A DNA stretch of 60,334 bases from Robertmurraya korlensis NBRC 107688 (GTDB lineage: Bacteria > Bacillota > Bacilli > Bacillales > Cytobacillaceae), in assembly GCF_001591645.1 (NCBI RefSeq), contig NZ_BCVH01000023.1:1-60334 (forward strand), written 5' to 3'. Both the position numbers and the translations under genes were made by a program. Shown here one piece after another: positions 1 through 11,648 of this stretch. The notes beneath the pieces were generated by a model. That model searched no databases, was not told where the DNA came from, and saw only the letters and a list, made by a program, of their open reading frames with translations. The number at the start of each line of letters is the position of its first letter. The stretch's first letter is position 1.

Positions 1-127
1 AAAGGAGCGGTGAATCTGTTGGAAAAGAAGTTCATCGAGCTGATGAAGATCAAAAGGAGCGGTGAATCTGTTGGAAAAGAAGTTCATCGAGCTGATGAAG
101 ATCAAAAGGAACGGTGAATCTAGTGGA
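1..127. repeat. 52-bp tandem repeat, about 2.4 copies
   Basis: The block starting AAAGGAGCGGTGAATC recurs at 1, 53 and 105 with a strict 52-bp period. The first two units are near identical; the third drifts (GGAACGG, TAGTGG) and ends near 127. Because 52 is not a multiple of 3, each unit shifts frame, so it is not an ordinary in-frame protein repeat. The array touches the window edge and may continue to the left. Confidence 0.9.
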
Positions 128-190
128 AACGAGTATCATCCTTTTTCCCTCACTAACATCCGGAAAAAGCCAGCCTAAAAAACCACGGAC

Positions 191-227
191 AAAAAAGCAT
201 TGGCCCATTCAAATGGACCAATGCTTT
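191..227 (-). terminator. Terminator of the minus-strand beta-glucosidase gene
   Basis: Read on the minus strand, AAAGCATTGG and CCAATGCTTT pair around a short loop and are followed by a T run. It lies 9 bp beyond the stop of the gene that ends at 236. Confidence 0.85.
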
Positions 228-235
228 CCTATTTA

Positions 236-1699
<1,464 letters not shown>

Positions 1700-1730
1700 T
1701 TATGGCTACGCTTTCACTAGGGCAAAATAA

Positions 1731-1789
1731 AAAACCTAAACCACGTAGAGAAGACACAATAATCTCATAGTTTACGTGATTTAGGTTTT
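1731..1789 (-). terminator. Leader terminator before the minus-strand beta-glucosidase
   Basis: On the minus strand AAAACCTAAATCACGTAAA pairs with TACGTGGTTTAGGTTTT, followed by T-rich sequence, all between the promoter and the start codon. Its 5' arm overlaps the RAT at 1784-1812, the usual arrangement for BglG/LicT antitermination. Confidence 0.88.
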
Positions 1790-1812
1790 GCCTGCATAAC
1801 CAGTAACAATCC
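1784..1812 (-). promoter_or_regulatory. RAT (ribonucleic antiterminator) for LicT-type protein
   Basis: The minus strand reads GGATTGTTACTGG, then TTATG, then CAGGCAAAACC, very close to the LicT-class RAT consensus. Its 3' part is shared with the terminator stem, so RAT folding and termination exclude each other. The expected ligand is the LicT-like protein at 5696-6526. Confidence 0.88.
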
Positions 1813-1840
1813 TAAAAGGGTTGTTTGTTTAATTGCGTTA

Positions 1841-1869
1841 ACTATAACATGATTTATTTGAACAAGCAA
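1841..1869 (-). promoter_or_regulatory. Sigma-A promoter of the minus-strand beta-glucosidase
   Basis: On the minus strand TTGCTT (1864-1869), a 17-bp spacer and TATAGT (1841-1846). It sits directly upstream of the RAT. A weak cre-like core (AACGTTTACA) lies just upstream of the -35. Confidence 0.7.
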
Positions 1870-1952
1870 GAATTTTGTAAACGTTATTTTTTTGTATTTT
1901 TATATATATAAGATACAAGTCGGTAATCTATAAAAATATTAAAAAATTTAAA

Positions 1953-1966
1953 AGAAAGCGTTGACA
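1953..1966 (+). promoter_or_regulatory. cre site (CcpA operator) overlapping the bglP -35
   Basis: AGAAAGCGTTGACA matches the Bacillus cre consensus TGWAANCGNTNWCA at 13 of 14 positions. Its last six bases are the TTGACA -35 of the bglP promoter, so CcpA with HPr-Ser46-P or Crh-Ser46-P should block polymerase directly. Confidence 0.8.
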
Positions 1967-1990
1967 CCCACTAAATACCCGTGATAAATT
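1961..1990 (+). promoter_or_regulatory. Sigma-A promoter of the bglP operon
   Basis: TTGACA at 1961-1966, then an AT-rich -10 ATAAAT (17-bp spacer) or TAAATT (18-bp spacer) at 1984-1990. The RAT follows about 35 bp downstream. Confidence 0.75.
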
Positions 1991-2026
1991 ACACGTATCA
2001 AATAAAAACTTAATAAATTCCTTGAA

Positions 2027-2055
2027 GGAATGTTACCTTAAGTGGGCATAACCTG
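2027..2055 (+). promoter_or_regulatory. RAT in the bglP leader
   Basis: GGAATGTTACCTTAAGTGGGCATAACC has the LicT/SacT-type RAT layout (GGAnTGTTAC, variable arm, GGCAnAACC), but its stem differs from the minus-strand RAT. Its 3' end overlaps the 5' arm of the terminator beginning at 2051. Confidence 0.82.
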
Positions 2056-2125
2056 ATCTGATTAGAACACAACTTTGCTAATGCAATACGTTTGTGTGTT
2101 TCTAATCAGATCAGGTTTTTTATTT
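2051..2125 (+). terminator. Leader terminator upstream of bglP
   Basis: ACCTGATCTGATTAGAA (2051-2067) is perfectly complementary to TTCTAATCAGATCAGGT (2100-2116), followed by a T run. The 17-bp stem with a long loop sits between promoter and start codon, so it should end transcription unless the RAT is bound. Confidence 0.92.
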
Positions 2126-2151
2126 GGAAAAATATATAAAATTTTTAATAG

Positions 2152-4077
<1,926 letters not shown>

Positions 4078-4091
4078 TTAAACAAACGCGA

Positions 4092-4121
4092 GGAGAAAGG
4101 AAGAAACATTTCCTTTCTTCC
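4092..4121 (+). other. Intercistronic hairpin between bglP and the hydrolase gene
   Basis: AGAAAGGAA and TTCCTTTCT pair around GAAACAT in the 70-bp gap. No T run follows, so it looks like an mRNA-stability or processing hairpin rather than a terminator. Confidence 0.55.
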
Positions 4122-4132
4122 TGCTGTTTTAG

Positions 4133-5569
<1,437 letters not shown>

Positions 5570-5583
5570 GTTGGATGAAAATG

Positions 5584-5613
5584 GGAAAGCGAGTTATTGG
5601 CTTTCCTTCTTTT
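5584..5613 (+). terminator. Terminator after the bglH-like gene
   Basis: GGAAAGC and GCTTTCC pair around a 9-nt loop, followed by TTCTTTT. It may only partly separate the hydrolase from the antiterminator gene. Confidence 0.65.
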
Positions 5614-5695
5614 GAATGTCTAAAAGATTTTATAACGATCACTATTTCCATTATAATAATAGAAAGAGAACCATAATAAACTTATAGGTGGTCAA

Positions 5696-6526
5696 ATGAA
5701 AATAGCCAAGGTATACAATAACAACGTAATCAGTGCGTTTAATGAAAAAAACGAAGAGTTAGTCGTGATGGGGAGAGGTCTGGCCTTTCAAAAAAAGCCA
5801 GGTGATCTTGTTGATGAGGATAAGATTGAGAAGATTTTTGCTTTAAAAAATAATGACATGTCAGAGAAATTTAAAACTCTTTTATATGAAGTTCCGATTG
5901 AATACATGGAAGTAACCGAGGATATTATTAAGATTGCGAAAAGTAGGCTCGGAAGAAACCTTAACGATAGCATTTATATATCTTTAACCGACCATATTCA
6001 CTTTGCGGTAGAACGTAATGAAAAAGGGTATGACATTAAAAATGCCCTTTTATGGGAGATCAAAAGGTTTTATAAGCAAGAATTTATCATTGGTATGGAA
6101 GCCTTAAAGATCATTCAAGAGAAACTGGGGGTACTTTTACCAGAGGATGAAGCAAGCTTTATTGCCATGCATATCGTGAATGCTGAGCTTAACCAAGAAA
6201 TGCCCAATGTTGCGAATATCACAAAAGTCATGCAGGATATTTTAAATATTGTTAAATATCATTTCAAAATAGACTTTGACGAGGAATCATTAAATTATTT
6301 TCGATTTATTACACATTTAAAGTTTTTTGCTCAACGATTATATAGCAAGACGTATATTGAGGATGACGATCCGTTTTTATTCGAAACAGTGCGTGAGAAG
6401 CATAGGGCTGCTTTTGAATGTACGGAAAAAATTAATGAGTATATCGAAAATCAATTCGATTACAGTCTAACGAATAATGAAAAATTATATTTAATTATCC
6501 ATATCCAAAGAGTCGTGAACCGCTAA
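5696..6526 (+). CDS. licT: BglG/LicT-family transcription antiterminator
   Basis: RNA-binding regulator that stabilises the RAT and prevents leader termination. 276 aa: CAT RNA-binding domain (1-55), PRD1 (about 65-170), PRD2 (about 172-276). The four PTS-regulated histidines fall exactly at LicT numbering: His100 (LTDHIHF), His159 (AMHIVNAEL), His207 (ITHLKFF), His269 (IIHIQRVV). In LicT, EII-dependent phosphorylation of PRD1 inhibits and HPr-dependent phosphorylation of PRD2 activates, giving both induction and catabolite control. RBS GGTGG lies 6 bp before the ATG. Targets in the window are the two RATs at 1784-1812 and 2027-2055. Confidence 0.95.
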   Translation: MKIAKVYNNNVISAFNEKNEELVVMGRGLAFQKKPGDLVDEDKIEKIFALKNNDMSEKFKTLLYEVPIEYMEVTEDIIKIAKSRLGRNLNDSIYISLTDHIHFAVERNEKGYDIKNALLWEIKRFYKQEFIIGMEALKIIQEKLGVLLPEDEASFIAMHIVNAELNQEMPNVANITKVMQDILNIVKYHFKIDFDEESLNYFRFITHLKFFAQRLYSKTYIEDDDPFLFETVREKHRAAFECTEKINEYIENQFDYSLTNNEKLYLIIHIQRVVNR

Positions 6527-6587
6527 CTGCATAATTTAGTAATGACATGGAAAAAATCTAATTATCACCTTAGAAAGGGGTATTTAG

Positions 6588-6725
6588 ATGAGCGTATACG
6601 AAAATTTCCCTGTAGCGAACCTCGACAGAAGTCAGTTAGAGAAAATCACCTCTCTTGAGAAGGAATTGCGGAAGGAAACAAACGAAAATATCGTGTTAAT
6701 TGCCTATGATGAAAAAGATGAATAA
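6588..6725 (+). CDS. Small hypothetical protein, 45 aa
   Basis: ATG at 6588 follows a good ribosome-binding site (AGAAAGGGG, 7 bp upstream) and the frame closes at 6725. The product begins MSVYENFPVANLDRS; it is charged, has no membrane segment, a helix-prone middle (LEKITSLEKELRKE), and ends in a hydrophobic strand plus acidic tail (IVLIAYDEKDE). A terminator follows at once. I do not recognise the family. Support is the RBS, compact frame and downstream terminator only. Confidence 0.65.
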   Translation: MSVYENFPVANLDRSQLEKITSLEKELRKETNENIVLIAYDEKDE

Positions 6726-6730
6726 TATAA

Positions 6731-6772
6731 AAGGAGGGGAGAATCACGAATAGATGCCATTCTCCCCTTTGT
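6731..6772. terminator. Bidirectional terminator
   Basis: GGGGAGAAT (6736-6744) pairs with ATTCTCCCC (6759-6767), flanked by A-rich and T-rich sequence. It serves the 45-aa gene on plus and the ycgQ-like gene, which ends at 6773, on minus. Confidence 0.8.
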
Positions 6773-7681
6773 TTATAAAATTCTCACGTTTAACGGAAAT
6801 AGATAGGGTTTGGATGGTTCCTCAATCGTTTTCCAGTCGGTAATTTTGATAAAAGGCATCTCCATTCCGTTATAGGTCGTTACATCAAGTACACCGGTGG
6901 CTTCCACCCATGTGTCCTTTTCTAGAGTAGCTGCTTCATCAAACTGTGTTAGGAAACCGATAATACTAGCATCGGCCACACAGTGAGTGATCAAGAAGCG
7001 GGAGATGACAAGCTGATCTGTTTGAAAGCCTTCCTCTTTATAAACAAAGCCCTTCAATGTAATTTCTTTCCCTTTATAAGACGATACATCCTTACTAATC
7101 TCTTCATAATTTAAATAGTACACATAATCATCCATGACAATCGGGTCACTCTGCTTTAGTTTTTGTACGAGAGAATTCATCTCTTCTTGAGTGATTTCTC
7201 CATACGGATTTGGAAGCACCTCCGTGTCTGAAGGTTGAACCTCTTCTTCTTCATTCGTTGACTCATTGGATGAAGCTTTTTCACTTTTTCCTGTAATAAC
7301 AGCCATTCCACCTTTTTTCTCAGCGATTGATGAATCAAGCACCTTGGCTGGTAAAGCAAAACCCGTAATGAGTGGAAAGGCAATAATAACGTACGAGATC
7401 ACTTTTTTTAATGTCATCGGTGTATTCCCATGATCATGGTTATGATCACAACCGTGATTGTGGCTGCATTCATGATCGTGATGATGAACCTTTTTCTCCC
7501 AAATTCGCGTAATCTGGATAAAGAACAGGATGAGAAACAAAACAGAAGCAATCTGACTCAGACCGATGTATTTCGGATTAATAAACTTTGTAATCTCACC
7601 GGTATAGTGAAATTTAAAAATTAACACCGTGAAAAAAAGCAAAATGGCTGCGCGTACGGCTTGTTGGGCTTGGAAGACCAT
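6773..7681 (-). CDS. ycgQ: TIGR03943/DUF1980 membrane protein (YcgQ-like)
   Basis: 302-aa membrane protein, second gene of a Zur-type operon. N-terminal hydrophobic segments (about 7-25 and 37-60) are followed by a His/Asp/Cys-rich stretch (about 67-90: HHHDHECSHNH, DHNHDHG) that looks like a metal-binding loop, then another membrane segment (about 95-118). A large extracytoplasmic domain follows (about 150-302; KGKEITLKGFVYKEEG, then FLITHCVADAS with conserved His/Cys, WVEATGVLDV). It starts 13 bp after ycgR on the same strand. The upstream Zur box argues for a role in zinc supply or a zinc-dependent envelope function. The molecular mechanism is not settled as far as I know. Confidence 0.9.
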   Translation of the reverse strand: MVFQAQQAVRAAILLFFTVLIFKFHYTGEITKFINPKYIGLSQIASVLFLILFFIQITRIWEKKVHHHDHECSHNHGCDHNHDHGNTPMTLKKVISYVIIAFPLITGFALPAKVLDSSIAEKKGGMAVITGKSEKASSNESTNEEEEVQPSDTEVLPNPYGEITQEEMNSLVQKLKQSDPIVMDDYVYYLNYEEISKDVSSYKGKEITLKGFVYKEEGFQTDQLVISRFLITHCVADASIIGFLTQFDEAATLEKDTWVEATGVLDVTTYNGMEMPFIKITDWKTIEEPSKPYLFPLNVRIL

Positions 7682-7694
7682 TTATTATCCCTCC

Positions 7695-8690
7695 TTATAA
7701 AAAGCTCTGCACGAGCACAATTGATAGAAATACTGTCGTTGCAACAAAAAATAGTACACTAAAAACAAATTTTGCACGGAATACACTTAGCATCATAAGT
7801 GTGTTCTTTAAATCAATCATCGGTCCGAAAATAAGAAACGCTAGGACAGATGGTGTTGGAAAGATACTATTAAAGGAGGAACCGATAAAAGCATCTGCTT
7901 CTGAGCAAAGGGATAATACATAAGCAAGACCCATCATGACAGCGATGGAGGAAAAAGGACCATCTCCTGCCTCTAATAGGGATTTAGCTGGCATATAGGT
8001 TTGCACAGCGGCCGCGAGAAAGGCTCCAAAAATGAGAAACTTCGCCATATCAAAAAACTCATCGATGGAGTGGGTAAGCATCGAAAAGAAACGCTTGGTA
8101 AAAGGCTCTTTTTTTCTGGCTACTGGGATGGTTTGTGTAGTGACCAGTGCCTGCTTGAATTGGTGTCCTCGGAAGAAAAAGCTCACAAGAAACGCAACCA
8201 TAAGAGCAACCGCAAACCCAAGCCCCATTCTCCAACCAGCAATCGCGGCATTATTTCCAAACGCCATGTATGTGGATGCAATGACAATTGGGTTAATAAG
8301 TGGTCCAGTTAGCATGAAGCCAATGGCTGCATATAAAGGAACCCCTTTTGATACCAGTCGTCTTACAATTGGTACGATTCCACATTCGCAAGCAGGGAAC
8401 AACGCACCGACCACACAGCTCATGATGATTGCCTTAGTCCTACTTTGAGGAATCCATCGCTGGATATGTTCCTCTGTTACAAAGATTTGGATTACACCTG
8501 CAATCAACACACCGATAAGTACAAATGGAAAAGCCTCTATTAATATACTTAGAAAAATAGTATTCAGATTTAGAAATGAGGAGGGGAGAATGTCTCCAAC
8601 GTCTAATTTTAATGTCAATAAAGAAAAAGCAGCTGCTAATAAAATTAATCCAGTAATATCAAACAAATTCGTACGAACAATTCGGTTCAT
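7695..8690 (-). CDS. ycgR: Permease, DUF318 family (YcgR-like)
   Basis: 331-aa polytopic membrane protein with about eight to nine hydrophobic segments. Diagnostic features are GALFPACECGIVPIVRRL, with its Cys-x-Cys pair in a membrane region, and the related LSLCSEADAFIGSSF in the second half, which together suggest an internal repeat. The family is annotated as predicted permeases and sits with YcgQ in B. subtilis. ATG follows GGAGGGACAT on the minus strand. A strong Zur operator lies 23 bp upstream of the ATG, so expression should rise in zinc limitation. The transported substrate is unproven. Confidence 0.9.
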   Translation of the reverse strand: MNRIVRTNLFDITGLILLAAAFSLLTLKLDVGDILPSSFLNLNTIFLSILIEAFPFVLIGVLIAGVIQIFVTEEHIQRWIPQSRTKAIIMSCVVGALFPACECGIVPIVRRLVSKGVPLYAAIGFMLTGPLINPIVIASTYMAFGNNAAIAGWRMGLGFAVALMVAFLVSFFFRGHQFKQALVTTQTIPVARKKEPFTKRFFSMLTHSIDEFFDMAKFLIFGAFLAAAVQTYMPAKSLLEAGDGPFSSIAVMMGLAYVLSLCSEADAFIGSSFNSIFPTPSVLAFLIFGPMIDLKNTLMMLSVFRAKFVFSVLFFVATTVFLSIVLVQSFL

Positions 8691-8712
8691 ATGTCCCTCC
8701 TACGTATTGGTT

Positions 8713-8732
8713 AAACCGTAACAATTACGTTT
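8713..8732 (-). promoter_or_regulatory. Zur box upstream of ycgR-ycgQ
   Basis: The core CGTAACAATTACG matches the B. subtilis Zur core CGTAATNATTACG at 12 of 13 positions, flanked by AAAC and TTTT in place of AAAT and ATTT. The CG/CG positions separate it from Fur and PerR boxes. It lies just upstream of the ycgR start. Confidence 0.85.
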
Positions 8733-8901
8733 TATATTGTACCTTAAAATATATGGGCTTGTACATGGGAATATGTCTCTCTTTTTCGAAAGGCTTATAT
8801 GTGAAGAAAACAGAGGTTGCGGTGAGGAATATCACTGCTATAAAGAGGCATTTCACGCATAATTAACATATTAAAAATTCTCTTTAAAAGGAGGTCAACA
8901 T

Positions 8902-9321
8902 GTGTATAAAAACATTATATTAGCTACCGACGGATCCGATCATGCGAAAAGAGCAGCAGAAAACGCCATGCATATCGCCAAATGCACCGAAGGATCTTTA
9001 GTAGAGATCGTCTTTGTCGTGGATGCAGATAAAGTGAAGTCAGATGTACGGAGCAATTGGAACTCAGTTGATTTGGACGGAAAACGAAAGGAACGAATAA
9101 GGGAAGTAGAAAAAATGGCCAGAACGTATGAGGTATCCTACAAGGTTACCATTTTGCAAGGTGAACCAGGCCCTGCCATTGTTGAATATGCCAACAATCA
9201 TCAAGCCGATATTATTGTCATTGGCTCTAGAGGGTTAAGTGGGTTGCAGGAGTTTGTACTCGGAAGTGTTAGTCATAAAGTCGCCAAACGGGCAAACTGT
9301 CCTGTGTTAATTGTAAAATAA
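8902..9321 (+). CDS. Universal stress protein, UspA family
   Basis: 139-aa single-domain Usp. Starts with YKNIILATDGSDHAKRAAENA and ends with the nucleotide-binding motif GSRGLSGLQEFVLGSVSHKVAKRANCPVLIV (G-2x-G-9x-G-S/T type), which suggests ATP binding. The start is GTG at 8902, 6 bp after AAAGGAGGT; an overlapping ATG at 8900 is out of frame. Monocistronic, with its own terminator. A role in stress survival is a family inference; I see no convincing sigma-B promoter upstream. Confidence 0.93.
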   Translation: MYKNIILATDGSDHAKRAAENAMHIAKCTEGSLVEIVFVVDADKVKSDVRSNWNSVDLDGKRKERIREVEKMARTYEVSYKVTILQGEPGPAIVEYANNHQADIIVIGSRGLSGLQEFVLGSVSHKVAKRANCPVLIVK

Positions 9322-9355
9322 ACATCAAGCATCTAACGCATGCTTGGTGTTTTTT
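9322..9355 (+). terminator. Terminator of the Usp gene
   Basis: CATCAAGCAT and ATGCTTGGTG pair around CTAACGC, followed by a T run. Confidence 0.88.
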
Positions 9356-9432
9356 GTATCTATGACATAAATCACAAAATTAGACCTCTTAATGCGATAT
9401 GATTTTTATAACTTTAAAAAAGGGGTATCTAA

Positions 9433-10395
9433 ATGTTTAATATATTTAATAAAAATAAGAAGTTACAAAGTGAGTTAGACTTTTTCAAATCAGAGTATGC
9501 AAAAGCAACCCAGGAAAATCAGGAAATAGAACAACGGATGAATGAGCTTTTACACAGCTTGTATAGGGATTTGGTTTCTACAGTGAACCAGCACGAGGTT
9601 GTGAATGGGCAACATAATGAGTTAGCAGAGCTTGTTGCTAAAATTAAAAGTCGATTCGACAAAGTGGAGGGAATTAGCAAGCATTCAAATGACATATCGA
9701 CTAAGACGCTTGGGATAGGACAAATCCTTATTGATTCCACGGATGAATTGGTGAGAGAGTCACGGGAGGGAAGAGAGGCTGTTGGCAAAGTAGAAACTAT
9801 GATTCAGAAGCTTGGGGAGCAATCGAGTCTGGCAACAAACAGTATGACCCAACTAAACATCCGATCAAAAGAGATCGAAGACATTGTGAAGGTCATACAT
9901 TCCATTGCTGAACAAACGAATTTACTTGCCTTAAATGCATCTATTGAGGCAGCGCGTGCTGGAGAACATGGAAAAGGATTTGCTGTGGTTGCAAGCGAGG
10001 TAAGAAAACTTGCAGAAAGTACTGCCAATAGCACCATGGATATCGATGCCCTCACAAAGACCATCCAGCAAGAAATTAACAAAGCTTTGACTGAGACACA
10101 AACAAGTTTATCCATTGTAAATGAAGGAATTCAACTTAGTACAGATACAACAGCAAAAATTGATCAAATCCTAAAGGTTATAGGAACAGTGCAAACCGAA
10201 GTACAAACCGCCCTCCTCACCATACAGGAACAAAAAGCATGCAACGGTAAAGTGATTGAAGAAATTAGTATGACAAAAGGAGTATTTAATCATGTAAATG
10301 ACGCCATTTTACAACATATCGATGATGCTCATATTGTTGACCAACAATTGGAAGAAGGGATTATGCAGATTAAGGGGATTGGTCAGAAAGAGTAA
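9433..10395 (+). CDS. Soluble methyl-accepting chemotaxis-like protein
   Basis: 320 aa with no membrane segment or signal peptide, so a cytoplasmic chemoreceptor. An N-terminal coiled coil (about 10-70) leads into an MCP signalling domain whose highly conserved hairpin tip is at about 148-185 ([24 protein letters not shown] in two parts, then [10 protein letters not shown]). The tip should contact CheA and CheW. No separate PAS, GAF or Cys-based sensor domain is obvious, although a lone Cys sits near 270. RBS is AAAGGGG. A degenerate sigma-D-like element lies upstream. It resembles short soluble receptors such as B. subtilis YfmS; orthology is uncertain. Confidence 0.9.
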   Translation: MFNIFNKNKKLQSELDFFKSEYAKATQENQEIEQRMNELLHSLYRDLVSTVNQHEVVNGQHNELAELVAKIKSRFDKVEGISKHSNDISTKTLGIGQILIDSTDELVRESREGREAVGKVETMIQKLGEQSSLATNSMTQLNIRSKEIEDIVKVIHSIAEQTNLLALNASIEAARAGEHGKGFAVVASEVRKLAESTANSTMDIDALTKTIQQEINKALTETQTSLSIVNEGIQLSTDTTAKIDQILKVIGTVQTEVQTALLTIQEQKACNGKVIEEISMTKGVFNHVNDAILQHIDDAHIVDQQLEEGIMQIKGIGQKE

Positions 10396-10450
10396 GGTAT
10401 ATGAGAAAGAGTTTTACGACGCGTTTGCCCTGATTTCGCTAGTGTATCAA

Positions 10451-10614
10451 GTCATAAGGCAAAGTTTATGACCTGTGTTGTGTATGTTTGAACGGCTTTC
10501 AGGTCATAAAATACGCTTTATGACCCAAGGTAGCTTTCTATTCCTGGTAAAAAAGGTCATAAATACTTGTTTATGACCTTTTCAAGCAGGTTTTCAAGTC
10601 AATAAGGTCATAAA
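10451..10614. repeat. Cluster of GGTCATAAA inverted repeats
   Basis: The 9-mer GGTCATAAA or its complement TTTATGACC, allowing one truncated copy, occurs seven times in 164 bp: 10451 (partial), 10465, 10502, 10517, 10555, 10570 and 10606. Six pair into three hairpins; the third has 13-bp perfect arms (10551-10563 and 10570-10582) around a 6-nt loop. It fills the gap between the chemoreceptor and the MarR gene. No ORF is present. Confidence 0.88.
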
Positions 10615-10637
10615 AGAAATAAACTTTCAAGCACCCA

Positions 10638-10666
10638 TTGACAATATCTCGAATTCATACTATTAT
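10638..10666 (+). promoter_or_regulatory. Sigma-A promoter of the marR-doxX operon
   Basis: TTGACA (10638-10643), 17-bp spacer, TATTAT (10661-10666). The spacer and the -10 region overlap two MhqR-like operator half or full sites. Confidence 0.85.
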
Positions 10667-10685
10667 TATCTCATATTCAAGATAT
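10645..10685 (+). promoter_or_regulatory. MhqR-like operators over the promoter
   Basis: Two elements resemble the B. subtilis MhqR operator (ATCTCGAATTCGAGAT type): TATCTCGAATTC in the promoter spacer, and TTATCTCATATTCAAGATAT across and just after the -10. The second is an imperfect inverted repeat, ATCT...AGAT. They suggest autoregulation by the MarR protein encoded just downstream. Confidence 0.68.
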
Positions 10686-10720
10686 TTGAATCAAAGGTAA
10701 AGAGACAAGGGGGTGAGAGT

Positions 10721-11161
10721 ATGGATAAGATTTGTTCTAACCAACCGTATCTGCTACTCATGCAAACAACCAAGGCGATTCAAGAATGCATTAAGGCAAA
10801 TGTGGCAAAACATGAGCTAAGTGTAACAGAGTTCTCTGTTCTCGAAGTACTTTTTCATAAGGGAACTCAGACGATCCATGAAGTTGGAAGCAGCATTCTT
10901 GTGGCTAGTGGATCGATGACGTATGTAGTTGATAAGCTGGTACAGAAGGGTTTTTTAGAGCGAAATAATTGTCCAGGAGATCGACGAGCCATTCATATTT
11001 CTTTGTCGGGTCAAGGGAGATTATTAATGGATGCCCTTATTCCCGAGCATCAAGTACTGATTGATTCCATGTTTGCCTCCTTCAATCATGATGAGGTGAA
11101 CAGTTTAATAGATGTACTAAGGAAAACGAAGAAAAAAGTTCAAGAACTATCAAATGAATAA
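10721..11161 (+). CDS. MarR-family transcriptional regulator (MhqR-like)
   Basis: 146-aa winged-helix repressor. Dimerisation helices flank the wHTH (about 35-100): SVTEFSVLEVLFHKGTQTI, recognition-helix region SSILVASGSMTYVVDKLVQKGF, and wing ERNNCPGDRRAIHISLSGQG. RBS is GGGGGTGAG. It is cotranscribed with the DoxX-like gene 21 bp downstream. The promoter carries MhqR-type operators, and in B. subtilis MhqR controls quinone/diamide-responsive genes including the DoxX-like MhqP. I therefore infer an electrophile-sensing autorepressor. Cysteines at about 5 and 23 exist, but no redox role can be claimed from sequence. Confidence 0.88.
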   Translation: MDKICSNQPYLLLMQTTKAIQECIKANVAKHELSVTEFSVLEVLFHKGTQTIHEVGSSILVASGSMTYVVDKLVQKGFLERNNCPGDRRAIHISLSGQGRLLMDALIPEHQVLIDSMFASFNHDEVNSLIDVLRKTKKKVQELSNE

Positions 11162-11182
11162 ACAACTAGGAGGAATTACAAG

Positions 11183-11581
11183 ATGTTAGATTTAGGATTA
11201 TTATTGATTCGTGTTGTTATAGGGTTATTATTTATTGGCCATGGTGCGCAAAAGTTATTTGGTTGGTTCGGAGGTTACGGACTTAAAGGTACAGGTGGCT
11301 GGATGGATTCCATCGGGTTAAAGCCTGGAGTAACAATGGCTCTTCTTGCTGGATTATCGGAGTTGGTTGGAGGATTATTCTTTGCGGCAGGCTTCTTAAC
11401 TCCACTTGCAGGCCTATTAATTGCAGCTACAATGGTTATTTCAATTGTTAAAGTTCATGGAGCAAATGGATTATGGTCAACAGCAAACGGATATGAGTAT
11501 AACTTAACTTTACTAGCTGTAGCTATTGGTGTTGCGTTAACGGGACCTGGAGCCTATGCAATCGATGCATTTATTTTTTAA
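11183..11581 (+). CDS. DoxX family membrane protein (MhqP-like)
   Basis: 132 aa with four predicted membrane helices. It starts LDLGLLLIRVVIGLLFIGHGAQKLFGWFGGYG, the standard DoxX family N-terminus, with the GHGxQKLFGWFGG signature. RBS AGGAGG lies 8 bp before the ATG. The product is a small membrane protein tied in this family to redox, quinone or thiol stress; its biochemical activity is not fixed. Position behind a MarR repressor with MhqR-type operators supports induction by quinones or other electrophiles (inference). Confidence 0.9.
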   Translation: MLDLGLLLIRVVIGLLFIGHGAQKLFGWFGGYGLKGTGGWMDSIGLKPGVTMALLAGLSELVGGLFFAAGFLTPLAGLLIAATMVISIVKVHGANGLWSTANGYEYNLTLLAVAIGVALTGPGAYAIDAFIF

Positions 11582-11615
11582 TTTATCTCGACCTTGAGAA
11601 TAATTACATTAGGTA

Positions 11616-11648
11616 AAATACCCTCCTTCATACTAGGAGGGTATTTAT
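11616..11648 (+). terminator. Terminator of the marR-doxX operon
   Basis: AAATACCCTCC and GGAGGGTATTT form a perfect 11-bp stem around a 9-nt loop, then a short T-rich tail. Confidence 0.88.

Noticed and set aside
8733-8901. Possible sigma-B promoter for the Usp gene
   Set aside because: GGAATAT resembles part of a -10, but no GTTT-type -35 exists at 12-15 bp distance.
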